From Balneolia bacterium (lineage in GTDB: Bacteria > Bacteroidota > Rhodothermia > Balneolales > Cyclonatronaceae): DNA of 9,210 nt. The position numbers and the translations under genes are program-made. The notes under the pieces are model-generated. The model was not told the DNA's origin, searched no databases, and saw only the letters and a list, made by a program, of their open reading frames with translations. The stretch spans positions 1-9,210 of the forward strand of contig PXDL01000564.1 in the NCBI GenBank assembly GCA_003566395.1, given 5' to 3'. Each line of letters starts with the position of its first letter. Position 1 is the stretch's first letter. Of this stretch, positions 1 to 6,539 are shown in pieces.

Positions 1-824
1 GCTCGCGCGACGGTTCATGGGAAATTATTCAGCGTTTTTCAGATATCTATCCGTATGTGAAGGCCATTCGGTTTCGTCGCAATTATGGTAAAAGTACCGC
101 ACTGCACCACGGATTTCAGGAAGCTACGGGCGATTTCGTCGCCACTATCGATGCAGATCTGCAGGACGATCCCTTTGAAATTCCGGCCATGATCGACAAG
201 CTGAAGCAGGAAAATCTTGACCTTGTATCGGGCTGGAAGCAAAACCGTAAGGACCCCATCACAAAAACTATTCCTTCCCGCTTCTTTAACTATGTTACGC
301 GCGTGGTTACCGGTATCCGGCTGCACGATTTCAACTGCGGGCTTAAAGTGTACCGGAGTGAAGTGGTTAAACGCCTGGAATTGTACGGAGAACGGCATCG
401 CTACATTCCGCTGCTGGCCTACTGGGACGGTTACCGGGAAATCGGGGAGAAACCGGTTAAACATCATGCCCGAAAATACGGAGAGTCAAAGTTCGGGCTT
501 TCCCGGTTTATTTACGGTTTTCTGGATTTATTTACGCTTATGTTCGTGAGCTTCTATTTGCAGCGGCCGATGCACTTTTTCGGTTCGGCCGGCATTTTCT
601 CGGTCATACTCGGCTCTCTGATTACGGTTTACCTTGTGTATATGCGGATTTTTCATGATGAGTTTCTGTCCCGTCGACCACTACTGCTTTTCAGTATTTT
701 GTTAATTCTTGTCGGTTTTCAATTTTTGTCGATCGGTCTCTTCGGTGAAATGATGGTTCGCAGCCGGCGAAATACCACCCCGGTGAATGTGGGTGAAACC
801 CGAAATACCGACAGGCAGGAATGA
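1..824 (+). CDS. Family 2 glycosyltransferase (DPM1/GtrB/ArnC-like), 5' end outside window
   Basis: Membrane-anchored GT2 enzyme, expected to transfer a sugar from a nucleotide sugar, probably to a polyprenyl-phosphate or lipid acceptor on the cytoplasmic face. The open frame runs through the left edge (first full codon at position 3), so the GTG at 57 is internal; the visible part is 273 residues and roughly the first 40-50 of the family are missing. Seen in the visible part: a start resembling the tail of a nucleotide-binding DGS motif (SRDGSW), then RNYGKSTAL, then the metal/nucleotide-binding DADLQDDP at about residues 50-57, then DFNCGLKVYR and a KYGESKFG acceptor-side motif. Two or three hydrophobic segments follow (LFTLMFVSFYL, FFGSAGIFSVILGSLITVYLVY, LLLFSILLILVGFQFLSIGLF), as in DPM1/GtrB-type enzymes. 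The stop overlaps the methyltransferase start (ATGA, 821-824), so the two are probably co-transcribed and translationally coupled. Family sure, sugar and acceptor unknown. Confidence 0.93.
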   Translation, partial: SRDGSWEIIQRFSDIYPYVKAIRFRRNYGKSTALHHGFQEATGDFVATIDADLQDDPFEIPAMIDKLKQENLDLVSGWKQNRKDPITKTIPSRFFNYVTRVVTGIRLHDFNCGLKVYRSEVVKRLELYGERHRYIPLLAYWDGYREIGEKPVKHHARKYGESKFGLSRFIYGFLDLFTLMFVSFYLQRPMHFFGSAGIFSVILGSLITVYLVYMRIFHDEFLSRRPLLLFSILLILVGFQFLSIGLFGEMMVRSRRNTTPVNVGETRNTDRQE

Positions 825-1642
825 GTCAAATCGCCTACGACCCCGTGAAAGACAAACTGGCCGCGGTTATACGCAGATCCCGGCTTTTACGCACTCTCTT
901 CTACATCACCCTTGATCTTTTTTTTCTGCGAAGCTGGCATATCAGGCGCAAAGCAAAGGAATTGTTCGGGGCAAAAGACATCAAACCGGCCATTCTGGAT
1001 GCAGGCTGCGGATTCGGACAGTACGACCGCTTCATGCTTCGCAAGCTAAGTCCGGCTCACATCCTGGCCGTGGATGTGAAGGACGATTACCTCGAAGACT
1101 GCCGGCGGTATTTCCGGTCGAACATCAGAAAAGGAGTCATTGCGTTTGAAAAAAAGGACTTGCTGGAGTTTGATGAAGGGTCCTTCGACTTTATACTTTG
1201 TGTGGATGTGCTTGAGCATATTGTAGAAGACGTAAGAGTGATGCGTAACATGAAAAAATGCCTGAAACCCGGCGGCTATTTTCTGATGCATTCACCTTCT
1301 CATTTAGCTGAAGAAGATGCCGGGGACGACAAGTTTTTTGTGGATGAACACGCCCGGGCCGGATATTCCAATCAGGAACTGCGGGCGAAATTCAAACAGG
1401 CGGGCCTCAAACCGGAATACATCCGTTACACCTACGGTACCTGGGGGCACATGGCCTGGGTAATGATGATAAAATGGCCTATGCTGCTGCTCAACAAAGC
1501 CGGATTTTGGGCCGCGGTGCTGCTTCCGTTCTGGTATTTGATTGTATTCATCCCGTCCATGCTGCTAAATTATGCCGACACGCGCGCAAATAATGTAGAG
1601 GGCACGGGAATCATTGGGCTGGCCCGAAAGCCGCTGAGTTAA
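821..1642 (+). CDS. Class I SAM-dependent methyltransferase with hydrophobic C-terminal tail
   Basis: 273-residue methyltransferase of the Methyltransf_11/UbiG-like kind. Motif I is ILDAGCGFGQ at residues 58-67, followed by the acidic ribose-binding position in ILAVDVKDD near residue 86, the FDFILCVDVLEHI segment around 123-135, and the post-motif LKPGGYF near 150. The core is thus complete. Unusually for soluble members, the region after about residue 205 is strongly hydrophobic (AWVMMIKWPMLLL; GFWAAVLLPFWYLIVFIPSMLL), which suggests association with the inner membrane and a lipid-linked or glycolipid substrate. The start is chosen because ATG overlaps the preceding glycosyltransferase stop and a purine-rich AGGCAGGA lies immediately before it. 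The pairing suggests both act on the same envelope glycoconjugate. No clear terminator follows the stop at 1642. The methyl acceptor cannot be deduced. Confidence 0.9.
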   Translation: MSQIAYDPVKDKLAAVIRRSRLLRTLFYITLDLFFLRSWHIRRKAKELFGAKDIKPAILDAGCGFGQYDRFMLRKLSPAHILAVDVKDDYLEDCRRYFRSNIRKGVIAFEKKDLLEFDEGSFDFILCVDVLEHIVEDVRVMRNMKKCLKPGGYFLMHSPSHLAEEDAGDDKFFVDEHARAGYSNQELRAKFKQAGLKPEYIRYTYGTWGHMAWVMMIKWPMLLLNKAGFWAAVLLPFWYLIVFIPSMLLNYADTRANNVEGTGIIGLARKPLS

Positions 1643-1675
1643 TATGAGCCGAAAGCTGCAATGTAAAATAATTGT

Positions 1676-1755
1676 AAATACAATAAAGTTGCATTTAGGT
1701 GGTTGTGGCAAGTAAGTTGCATGTTTATATTCCCACCTGCAACTAACTTGCGTTT
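1676..1755. promoter_or_regulatory. Array of three GCAA-N5-TTGC operator-like dyads
   Basis: Three copies of one dyad lie in the gap before the lipoprotein/receptor genes. Site 1: half AAATACAA (1676-1683), spacer TAAAG, half TTGCATTT (1689-1696), matching 7 of 8 paired bases. Site 2: GCAA-GTAAG-TTGC at 1708-1720. Site 3: GCAA-CTAAC-TTGC at 1739-1751. Spacers share TAA; centres are 28 and 31 bases apart. Site 2 lies mostly in the spacer of the predicted promoter and site 3 at the expected transcription start, a repressor layout. The ZnuD-like receptor downstream suggests a Fur-family metalloregulator such as Zur, but the regulator itself is not visible. Confidence 0.6.
1703..1731 (+). promoter_or_regulatory. 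Candidate sigma70-type promoter for the lipoprotein-receptor operon
   Basis: TTGTGG at 1703-1708 and TATATT at 1726-1731 are separated by 17 bases, fitting a -35/-10 pair, and would start transcription near 1738, leaving a leader of about 36 bases before the ATG at 1774. The second dyad occupies most of the spacer and overlaps the last base of the -35. I did not see a good Bacteroidetes-type TAnnTTTG -7 element. Position relative to the dyads makes it credible, but the hexamers are imperfect. Confidence 0.4.
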
Positions 1756-1773
1756 CTAAACCTAAATTAATCT

Positions 1774-2517
1774 ATGATGTTGTCTAACAATTCAAAAATA
1801 CTTCTACTAATATCGTTGTTTCTTTCTGCCGGGCTTTTTCTAAATGCCTGCAGCGACAGCACCAGCTCCGATGATCCGGCAGATCCCGAAATTACGGGTT
1901 TCCTGATTGAAGAGCAGGGTGTTGAGATTGTTCGGTATGAGAACGGTACCTACACCTTTAATGAAAACCGCGATGATTATGTCGTGGATAATTCGTTGTC
2001 CCTGAGCACGACTCATGTGGGCGGAAATCTGGTCCGTACTTCTGCAGAAGAGGAAGAAATCGGCGATCGCCGGTATTTTACTCCTTCCGTTACCATCCGT
2101 TTTATTCAGGATGACGGCGATGTGATCGATCTTCCCGAAGAGCGTACCGACGGCGGCACCGGAAGCGAAATCAATCCGGAAGGCTATTTCCGTCTTAAGT
2201 GGGATTGGACCGATCCGGCAGCGAGCCGTAACGCCAATCTGGAGCAACACGGCAGCGACGGTTCATGGATGTTTCACATCCGCGCCGACTATGAAGGTAA
2301 TGCAGGCGTTACTTTCCGCGTTGACCGTTGTGACGGCGATCGTGAGCTTGAGAACGTTCCGGGTGAAAATAACCGCATCGATCAGGTCAGAAACTGCTCC
2401 GTAGAAGAAATAACGATTTTCCAGGCTTCAATTGCCATGCCGGTTTTTGTTGATCAATATGATTTGACCGACGAAACGGGCAAGTACCCGCACATGCGGC
2501 ACGAGCGTCAAAGATAA
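1774..2517 (+). CDS. Lipoprotein of unknown function, first of a paralogous pair
   Basis: 247-residue exported lipoprotein. A lysine-containing n-region and hydrophobic h-region end in the lipobox LNAC (residues 23-26), so C26 should be lipidated; S27 after it and the acidic, serine-rich linker that follows are typical of outer-membrane lipoproteins. The rest looks like a beta-rich domain: ITGFLIEEQGVEIVRYENGTYTF (40-62), a middle block ending in FRLKWDWTDP (139-148), then SWMFHIRADYEGNAGVTFRV (164-183). These blocks occur in the same order in the next gene. C186 and C208 could form a disulfide. The tail ends in a basic, His-containing stretch (YPHMRHERQR). ATG at 1774 is used because the signal peptide begins there; a second ATG directly follows. 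It is the first gene after the operator array and 21 bases from its paralogue. A metal-related role is suggested only by context. Confidence 0.85.
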   Translation: MMLSNNSKILLLISLFLSAGLFLNACSDSTSSDDPADPEITGFLIEEQGVEIVRYENGTYTFNENRDDYVVDNSLSLSTTHVGGNLVRTSAEEEEIGDRRYFTPSVTIRFIQDDGDVIDLPEERTDGGTGSEINPEGYFRLKWDWTDPAASRNANLEQHGSDGSWMFHIRADYEGNAGVTFRVDRCDGDRELENVPGENNRIDQVRNCSVEEITIFQASIAMPVFVDQYDLTDETGKYPHMRHERQR

Positions 2518-2538
2518 TCTCCAACAAACCGTATTTTC

Positions 2539-3108
2539 ATGTTTCCTAAAACTGCACAGTCGGTTTTAATTATTGCGGGAATCATCTTCGCAGGTCTTTT
2601 TTTAAAGGCCTGTGAAGATAACCCCGCAAGTTCCAACGGCGAAGACGAACATTCTGCCGCCATCGGGTTCAAACTTTTACTCAACGATCAGGTGCTGGTC
2701 CGGTATTTCCAGCTTGAATATGAACTGGATCCTGAGGGCGAATTCCCTGAATTTGTTCAGGGTGATGCCCTTTATTTGTCGGCTGAGAATCTTGATAACA
2801 ACCGTCTTGAAGACATTCGTTTGCGATGGATTGACCGGGACGGTATCGTGTTTGATCACCCTGAATATAATCCTGAAGCAGGCGGAGAGTGGAACATTGC
2901 ATTCAGTTTTCGCGACCCGGATAATATAAGTCAGCAGCAGCCTGCCGATGAACGCCCGCTGGCCTTCATATACGACCGCGATGAACAAACCTGGGTTTTT
3001 GATATAGAGCTGCTTCAACCGGGAGAAACTGCCGTGCGAATGGAGCTTTTTCATCTCGACCATGCCGACCTCTCCCCGCGTCCCTTATCGATTATCGTGG
3101 ATATGTAA
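2539..3108 (+). CDS. Lipoprotein of unknown function, second paralogue, with C-terminal HxDHxD motif
   Basis: 189-residue lipoprotein with signal peptide ending in lipobox LKAC (22-25), lipidated C25, then E26, D27 and an acidic linker. It shares architecture with the preceding gene: AIGFKLLLNDQVLVRY (41-56) matches ITGFLIEEQGVEIVRY, a middle block ends in FSFRDP (122-127), and TWVFDIELLQPGETAVRMEL (151-170) matches SWMFHIRADYEGNAGVTFRV. It differs by ending shortly after FHLDHADLSP (171-180); H172, D174, H175 and D177 are plausible metal ligands, whereas the upstream paralogue has DRCDGD there. It has the look of a small immunoglobulin-like beta sandwich, which is an inference. The gene sits between the first lipoprotein and the TonB-dependent receptor on the same strand, consistent with an accessory that captures or hands over the receptor's ligand. 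No named family recognised. Confidence 0.83.
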   Translation: MFPKTAQSVLIIAGIIFAGLFLKACEDNPASSNGEDEHSAAIGFKLLLNDQVLVRYFQLEYELDPEGEFPEFVQGDALYLSAENLDNNRLEDIRLRWIDRDGIVFDHPEYNPEAGGEWNIAFSFRDPDNISQQQPADERPLAFIYDRDEQTWVFDIELLQPGETAVRMELFHLDHADLSPRPLSIIVDM

Positions 3109-3113
3109 TTATT

Positions 3114-3144
3114 GCTTACCTTTGGCAGCAATCAGCCGGTAAGC
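3114..3144 (+). other. Hairpin in the lipoprotein-receptor intercistronic gap
   Basis: GCTTACC (3114-3120) pairs perfectly with GGTAAGC (3138-3144); inside, after a TTT bulge, GGC (3124-3126) pairs with GCC (3135-3137), leaving an 8-base loop. It begins five bases after the lipoprotein stop. There is no T-run after it (GTTATCTTTAAA follows), so it is not a classical terminator. It could protect or separate the upstream mRNA, or attenuate read-through into the receptor gene, which starts about 70 bases later. Confidence 0.4.
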
Positions 3145-3169
3145 GTTATCTTTAAATCTGCGCTGTGAA

Positions 3170-3217
3170 ATGTCATGTAAACCCATTCAGGCCAGAACGT
3201 TTTCTCAGAAACCTTGA
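3170..3217 (+). other. Possible 15-codon leader ORF, or frameshifted true N-terminus of the receptor
   Basis: ATG at 3170 opens a short frame, MSCKPIQARTFSQKP, whose TGA (3215-3217) overlaps the receptor's TTG start (3214-3216) as TTGA. Two readings fit. It may be a leader peptide that delivers ribosomes to the weak TTG start. Or the receptor may really begin at 3170 and a one-base indel separates the frames, because the basic residues K4, R9 and K14 would make a good signal-peptide n-region in front of the hydrophobic stretch. The sequence alone does not decide. Confidence 0.35.
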
Positions 3218-5526
3218 CTTCATCCATTCTGTTACATATTAAAAGCCTGACTGTTGCGGCAGCCGGGCTTTTGTTGTTTACACTTCCTGTCGGTGCCGTT
3301 GGCGCTGATGCTGAAGATGCGTCGGGCCGTGGTGTTATTTCGGGAACCATCACCTCGCAGGAAGAGGGGCAGCCGGTACTCAATGCCAGTATTTTTGTAG
3401 AAGAATTGAACAGGGGCACGGTCAGCCACCGGAGCGGGGATTTCATCATCCGGAATGTGCGCGAGGGAAGTTACCTGCTGCGAATTCAGCATGTAGGCTA
3501 CGAAACGGCTTTTCGGCAGGTGGACGTGACCGCCGATGACACCACCCATGTAGAAATCAGCCTGAACCGCGGCAGAATACGGGCTGAGGATGTGGTAGTG
3601 ACAGGTGAGTATCAGCGGGATGACCAGACAACCGGAGTTGAGCGTGTACTTACCGGCCGTCAGCTAAGGCTTCAACTCGGCCAAACCATTGCAGAAACAC
3701 TTGATGATGAACCGGGCCTTTCCCAGCGGAGTATGGGGCCGGCTCCCGCCCGACCGGTACTGCGCGGCCTGGGTGGAGATCGTTTGATGATACTTGAAGA
3801 CGGCGGTCGAACCGGCGACCTTTCTTCAACGGCTGCGGACCACGCGCTGGCCATCGAACCTATGACTGCCGAGCATATCGAGCTGATTCGTGGTCCTTCA
3901 GCGTTAATACATGGTTCCAACACCCTCGGTGGGGTCATCAATGTTATTCGGGGCCAGATACCTATCGACAGGCCCGACCACCTTCACCTGAGCGGTACCA
4001 CGCAGCTGCAAAGCGTAAATACCGGCGTGGCCGGAGGATTACGCATGTACGGCCCGATTTCAGATTCCTTCGCGTTTCGGGTTGACGGCAGTGTGCGCGA
4101 TGCCCGAAATATGAACACTCCGGGCGGGGAGCTTATCAATACAGGAATTACGACTTATAATGCGTCGGCCGGGCTTAGTTTTATTCGTCCGTGGGGTATG
4201 CTGGGCGTTTCGGGGAATCTGCTCGATACTAAATACGGAGTTCCGGGCGGGGTCGGTATCGTGGATGCGCATCCCAACGGTGTGGATATCGAGATGTTCA
4301 GGCGGTACGCAGAATTTAAAGGGCGCGTGTACCTCGGTGATGATTTTCTCCGCCGTATCGATACCGATGTAACCTATTCCTTCTACAAGCACGATGAACT
4401 TGAGAGACCCGATTTTGAAACAGATTCACGAATCGTGGGTTCAACTTTCGGGGTGCTTACAACCAACGCACGAACCCATTTGCATCACAACGGCACACCC
4501 ATCTCAGACAAAGGATTATTCGGCGTTTGGGGGGAGCACCGGGATTACGCCTCCGGAGCCTTTTCCGAAACACCGGAAACCATAGAGCAGGCCTTCGCTT
4601 TTTATACCTTTCAGGAAGCCACTCCCGGCGATTGGAATCTGCAGTTTGCGCTGAGATACGATTTTCGCAGGGTGAGTCCGCAGCGCGAGCGGGATTCGTT
4701 TCTGATCGGGCCGATTCGGGAACGCAGCTTCGGCGGATTCTCCGGTTCAATCCGGGCGGCTTATCTTTGGGGCGACAGGCTCAAAACCGGCGTAACCCTG
4801 ATGCGCGCTTTTCGTGCCCCGGGAATAGAGGAACTTTTCTCGGAAGGGCCTCACCTGGCAAATTTTTCCTATGAAAAAGGAAATCCGCTGCTTGGTGCAG
4901 AATTCGGACTGGGAACCGATTTGTTCGCAGAGTATTATTTTCCGGGGGGAAGCGTATCGGCCGCCGTGTTCCGGAATCAGATGAACAACTACATCTTTCC
5001 GCGCGATACAAACGAACTGGCAACCCGCCGAGCCGACCTGAATAAATTTATTTTTGATGAGCAGCGTGTACTCATGACCGGCTTTGAACTTCAGGCGAAA
5101 TACCGAATTTTAGCTGCATTTCAGCTCAGCAGTGATATCAATTTCGTGCGAGGGGATTTTATAGATGAAGGGAAATCGTTTCCAATCATCCGGACCGGAG
5201 GCAGCGACGTGGCCGTACCCATGATGCCGCCACTTTCGGGAAGAACCACCCTTGAGTGGAGCAGGGGAGACCTGAGGTTGGGCAGCTCGGTTCGCTATGC
5301 CGCATCACAAAACCGCGTTGATCAGTTTGAGCGCCCCACCGACGGCTATACGGTGTTTGATGCTTTCGCACAGTACAATATGAGCACAGGGCCGGTTCTG
5401 CATACGTTCACCCTGAATGTGGAGAATATCGGAAACGCAACCTACCGCAACCATCTTTCCCGTATCAAGGAAATTTATCCCGAGCCGGGGGTTAATGTGC
5501 GCCTGTTGTACCGGTTTTATTTCTGA
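3214..5526 (+). CDS. TonB-dependent outer-membrane receptor, ZnuD-like (probable zinc or other metal uptake)
   Basis: 770-residue outer-membrane gated channel powered by TonB-ExbBD. In order: signal peptide (about 1-31, hydrophobic AAAGLLLFTLPVGA); carboxypeptidase-D-like regulatory domain (about 40-118, GVISGTITSQ...VGYETAFRQVDV); TonB-box-like EDVVVTG (125-131); plug (about 140-250) with RPVLRGLGGDRLMILEDG, STAADHALAIEPM and IELIRGPSALIHGSNTLGGVINV; then a 22-strand-type barrel ending in aromatic F770. Sequences I recognise as ZnuD-like are the plug DHA segment, the loop after YGVPG (340-344), YKHDELE (390-396), and the terminal LSRIKEIYPEPG. The long His-rich loop of neisserial ZnuD is absent; only AHPNG and THLHHNG remain. 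The start is TTG: the in-frame stop at 3178-3180 and lack of any in-frame ATG before the plug leave no better choice. It follows two lipoproteins and its 3' end overlaps the convergent gene by 10 bases. Receptor class is certain, zinc is inference; haem, copper or another metal complex remains possible. Confidence 0.95.
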   Translation: MTSSILLHIKSLTVAAAGLLLFTLPVGAVGADAEDASGRGVISGTITSQEEGQPVLNASIFVEELNRGTVSHRSGDFIIRNVREGSYLLRIQHVGYETAFRQVDVTADDTTHVEISLNRGRIRAEDVVVTGEYQRDDQTTGVERVLTGRQLRLQLGQTIAETLDDEPGLSQRSMGPAPARPVLRGLGGDRLMILEDGGRTGDLSSTAADHALAIEPMTAEHIELIRGPSALIHGSNTLGGVINVIRGQIPIDRPDHLHLSGTTQLQSVNTGVAGGLRMYGPISDSFAFRVDGSVRDARNMNTPGGELINTGITTYNASAGLSFIRPWGMLGVSGNLLDTKYGVPGGVGIVDAHPNGVDIEMFRRYAEFKGRVYLGDDFLRRIDTDVTYSFYKHDELERPDFETDSRIVGSTFGVLTTNARTHLHHNGTPISDKGLFGVWGEHRDYASGAFSETPETIEQAFAFYTFQEATPGDWNLQFALRYDFRRVSPQRERDSFLIGPIRERSFGGFSGSIRAAYLWGDRLKTGVTLMRAFRAPGIEELFSEGPHLANFSYEKGNPLLGAEFGLGTDLFAEYYFPGGSVSAAVFRNQMNNYIFPRDTNELATRRADLNKFIFDEQRVLMTGFELQAKYRILAAFQLSSDINFVRGDFIDEGKSFPIIRTGGSDVAVPMMPPLSGRTTLEWSRGDLRLGSSVRYAASQNRVDQFERPTDGYTVFDAFAQYNMSTGPVLHTFTLNVENIGNATYRNHLSRIKEIYPEPGVNVRLLYRFYF

Positions 5527-6512
5527 CCGGATTCCTGTTTTCCGGGATTGTCAACAGCTGCAGGCGGGGTAAACTTTTCTTTGGCGAAGCCGGTCACATA
5601 AAAATAGAGAGCGGCGTTCATCAGCTTATTCATCGCGCTTGAAACCAGCAGCATGCCCGCGACCGGCGCCACGGCCATATTCAACAAACCGGAAAGCTCA
5701 ATGCCCGCCCACATAAAAATGAGGTCTTTACTCGGCAAAAAGGGCAGCCGGTTTACCACAATGATTACTCCCACAAAAATCAGCCAGGTTGTAACCGGAA
5801 TATCGGGCAGAACAACCATCCACTGAAATACCAGAAACATATGGTGCAGCACAAACCGACCCGCATAAATAGAAAAAACAATGGCGGTGGTTCGCTTGCC
5901 GAGACTGTAGATTCCGGCCCGGTATTTCCAGCCTAAAACCCCAAGAACGATGACAGCTGCGGTGATTAGCCAAACGGTTAAGCTGTCCACCGCCGGGATG
6001 AAAACGGCCGGGTTTATGATTTCGAAACTGACCAGAAAGATGAGAAGCAGCAGGGCCATCACATACGAACAGCCTGCCGAAAGGATGTTGTTATCGCGGA
6101 CCTGTTTGGTGAGTTTCTTTGTCGAAAAGCTGGTCCGGGCTTTAGCCCACATAACCAGATAGACCTCTCCGGAGTAGCCAACTACTTCCTCATTGTAAAT
6201 GCGCTTGGCCAGAAATACCTTGAAAAGTTCGCGTCTTTGTATTTTCCAAAAGCGGCGGTAGATGAGTAGCTCGGCGGCAGGAAGTGAGAAAAAGAGCAGC
6301 AGGAAAATGAGATAAAACAGCGGGTGAGTCGGAAGCTCCTGAAGTACATCACCCCAGCCAATTCGAAAGAGCTGATAAATGATAAGGCCGGTGATGAAGA
6401 TTCCGACCAGCTGCCGGAGCCTTTTTTTTAGCTGCTGCCATTCAGCCCGGCCGGCAGACTCCCGTATGCGATGGAAAAAGGATTTCAAAAATGTCGGTAA
6501 AATTGAACCCAC
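5517..6512 (-). CDS. Multi-helix membrane protein, distant flippase-like/LPG-synthase transmembrane family
   Basis: 331-residue inner-membrane protein with a basic N-terminus (about 10-35), then hydrophobic segments near 36-52, 64-83, 145-163, 179-197, 210-235, 242-257 and 278-308, and a hydrophilic tail. Two polar motifs, NEEVVGYSGEVYL (107-119) and NRLPFLPSKDLIFMWAGIEL (254-272), sit where the flippase-like/lysylphosphatidylglycerol-synthase transmembrane family has its P-G-R-x-GE and LP-x-x-GG-x-G-x-x-E motifs, so I assign it as a divergent member with modest certainty. It has no synthase domain; members of this kind are usually uncharacterised or linked to lipid translocation. The start is GTG at 6512-6510, the only usual start between the upstream in-frame stop and the first helix; no Shine-Dalgarno is seen. 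It lies 27 bases after the second PII-like gene, last of the operon, and overlaps the receptor gene convergently. Confidence 0.82.
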   Translation of the reverse strand: MGSILPTFLKSFFHRIRESAGRAEWQQLKKRLRQLVGIFITGLIIYQLFRIGWGDVLQELPTHPLFYLIFLLLFFSLPAAELLIYRRFWKIQRRELFKVFLAKRIYNEEVVGYSGEVYLVMWAKARTSFSTKKLTKQVRDNNILSAGCSYVMALLLLIFLVSFEIINPAVFIPAVDSLTVWLITAAVIVLGVLGWKYRAGIYSLGKRTTAIVFSIYAGRFVLHHMFLVFQWMVVLPDIPVTTWLIFVGVIIVVNRLPFLPSKDLIFMWAGIELSGLLNMAVAPVAGMLLVSSAMNKLMNAALYFYVTGFAKEKFTPPAAVDNPGKQESGQK

Positions 6513-6539
6513 GGGCCGGTTTATAGCCGGAAGTTCGTT

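Noticed and set aside
57..59. GTG as start of the glycosyltransferase
   Set aside because: The same frame continues to the left edge with conserved GT2 sequence (SRDGSW), so this codon is internal.
39..467. 142-codon minus-strand frame over the glycosyltransferase
   Set aside because: It lies opposite the conserved DADLQDDP region and has no recognisable domain.
1709..1750. Long hairpin CAAGTAAGTTGCA / TGCAACTAACTTG as a terminator of the methyltransferase gene
   Set aside because: There is no T-run, and the pairing is explained by two neighbouring copies of a palindromic operator.
3158..3170. CTGCGCTGTGAAA shared with about 8737-8749
   Set aside because: A single 13-base match in 9.2 kb is about what chance gives, and the flanks differ.
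4457..4874. Long open frames on both strands inside the receptor gene
   Set aside because: They are shadows in other frames of a well-conserved receptor, with Arg-rich, domain-free translations.
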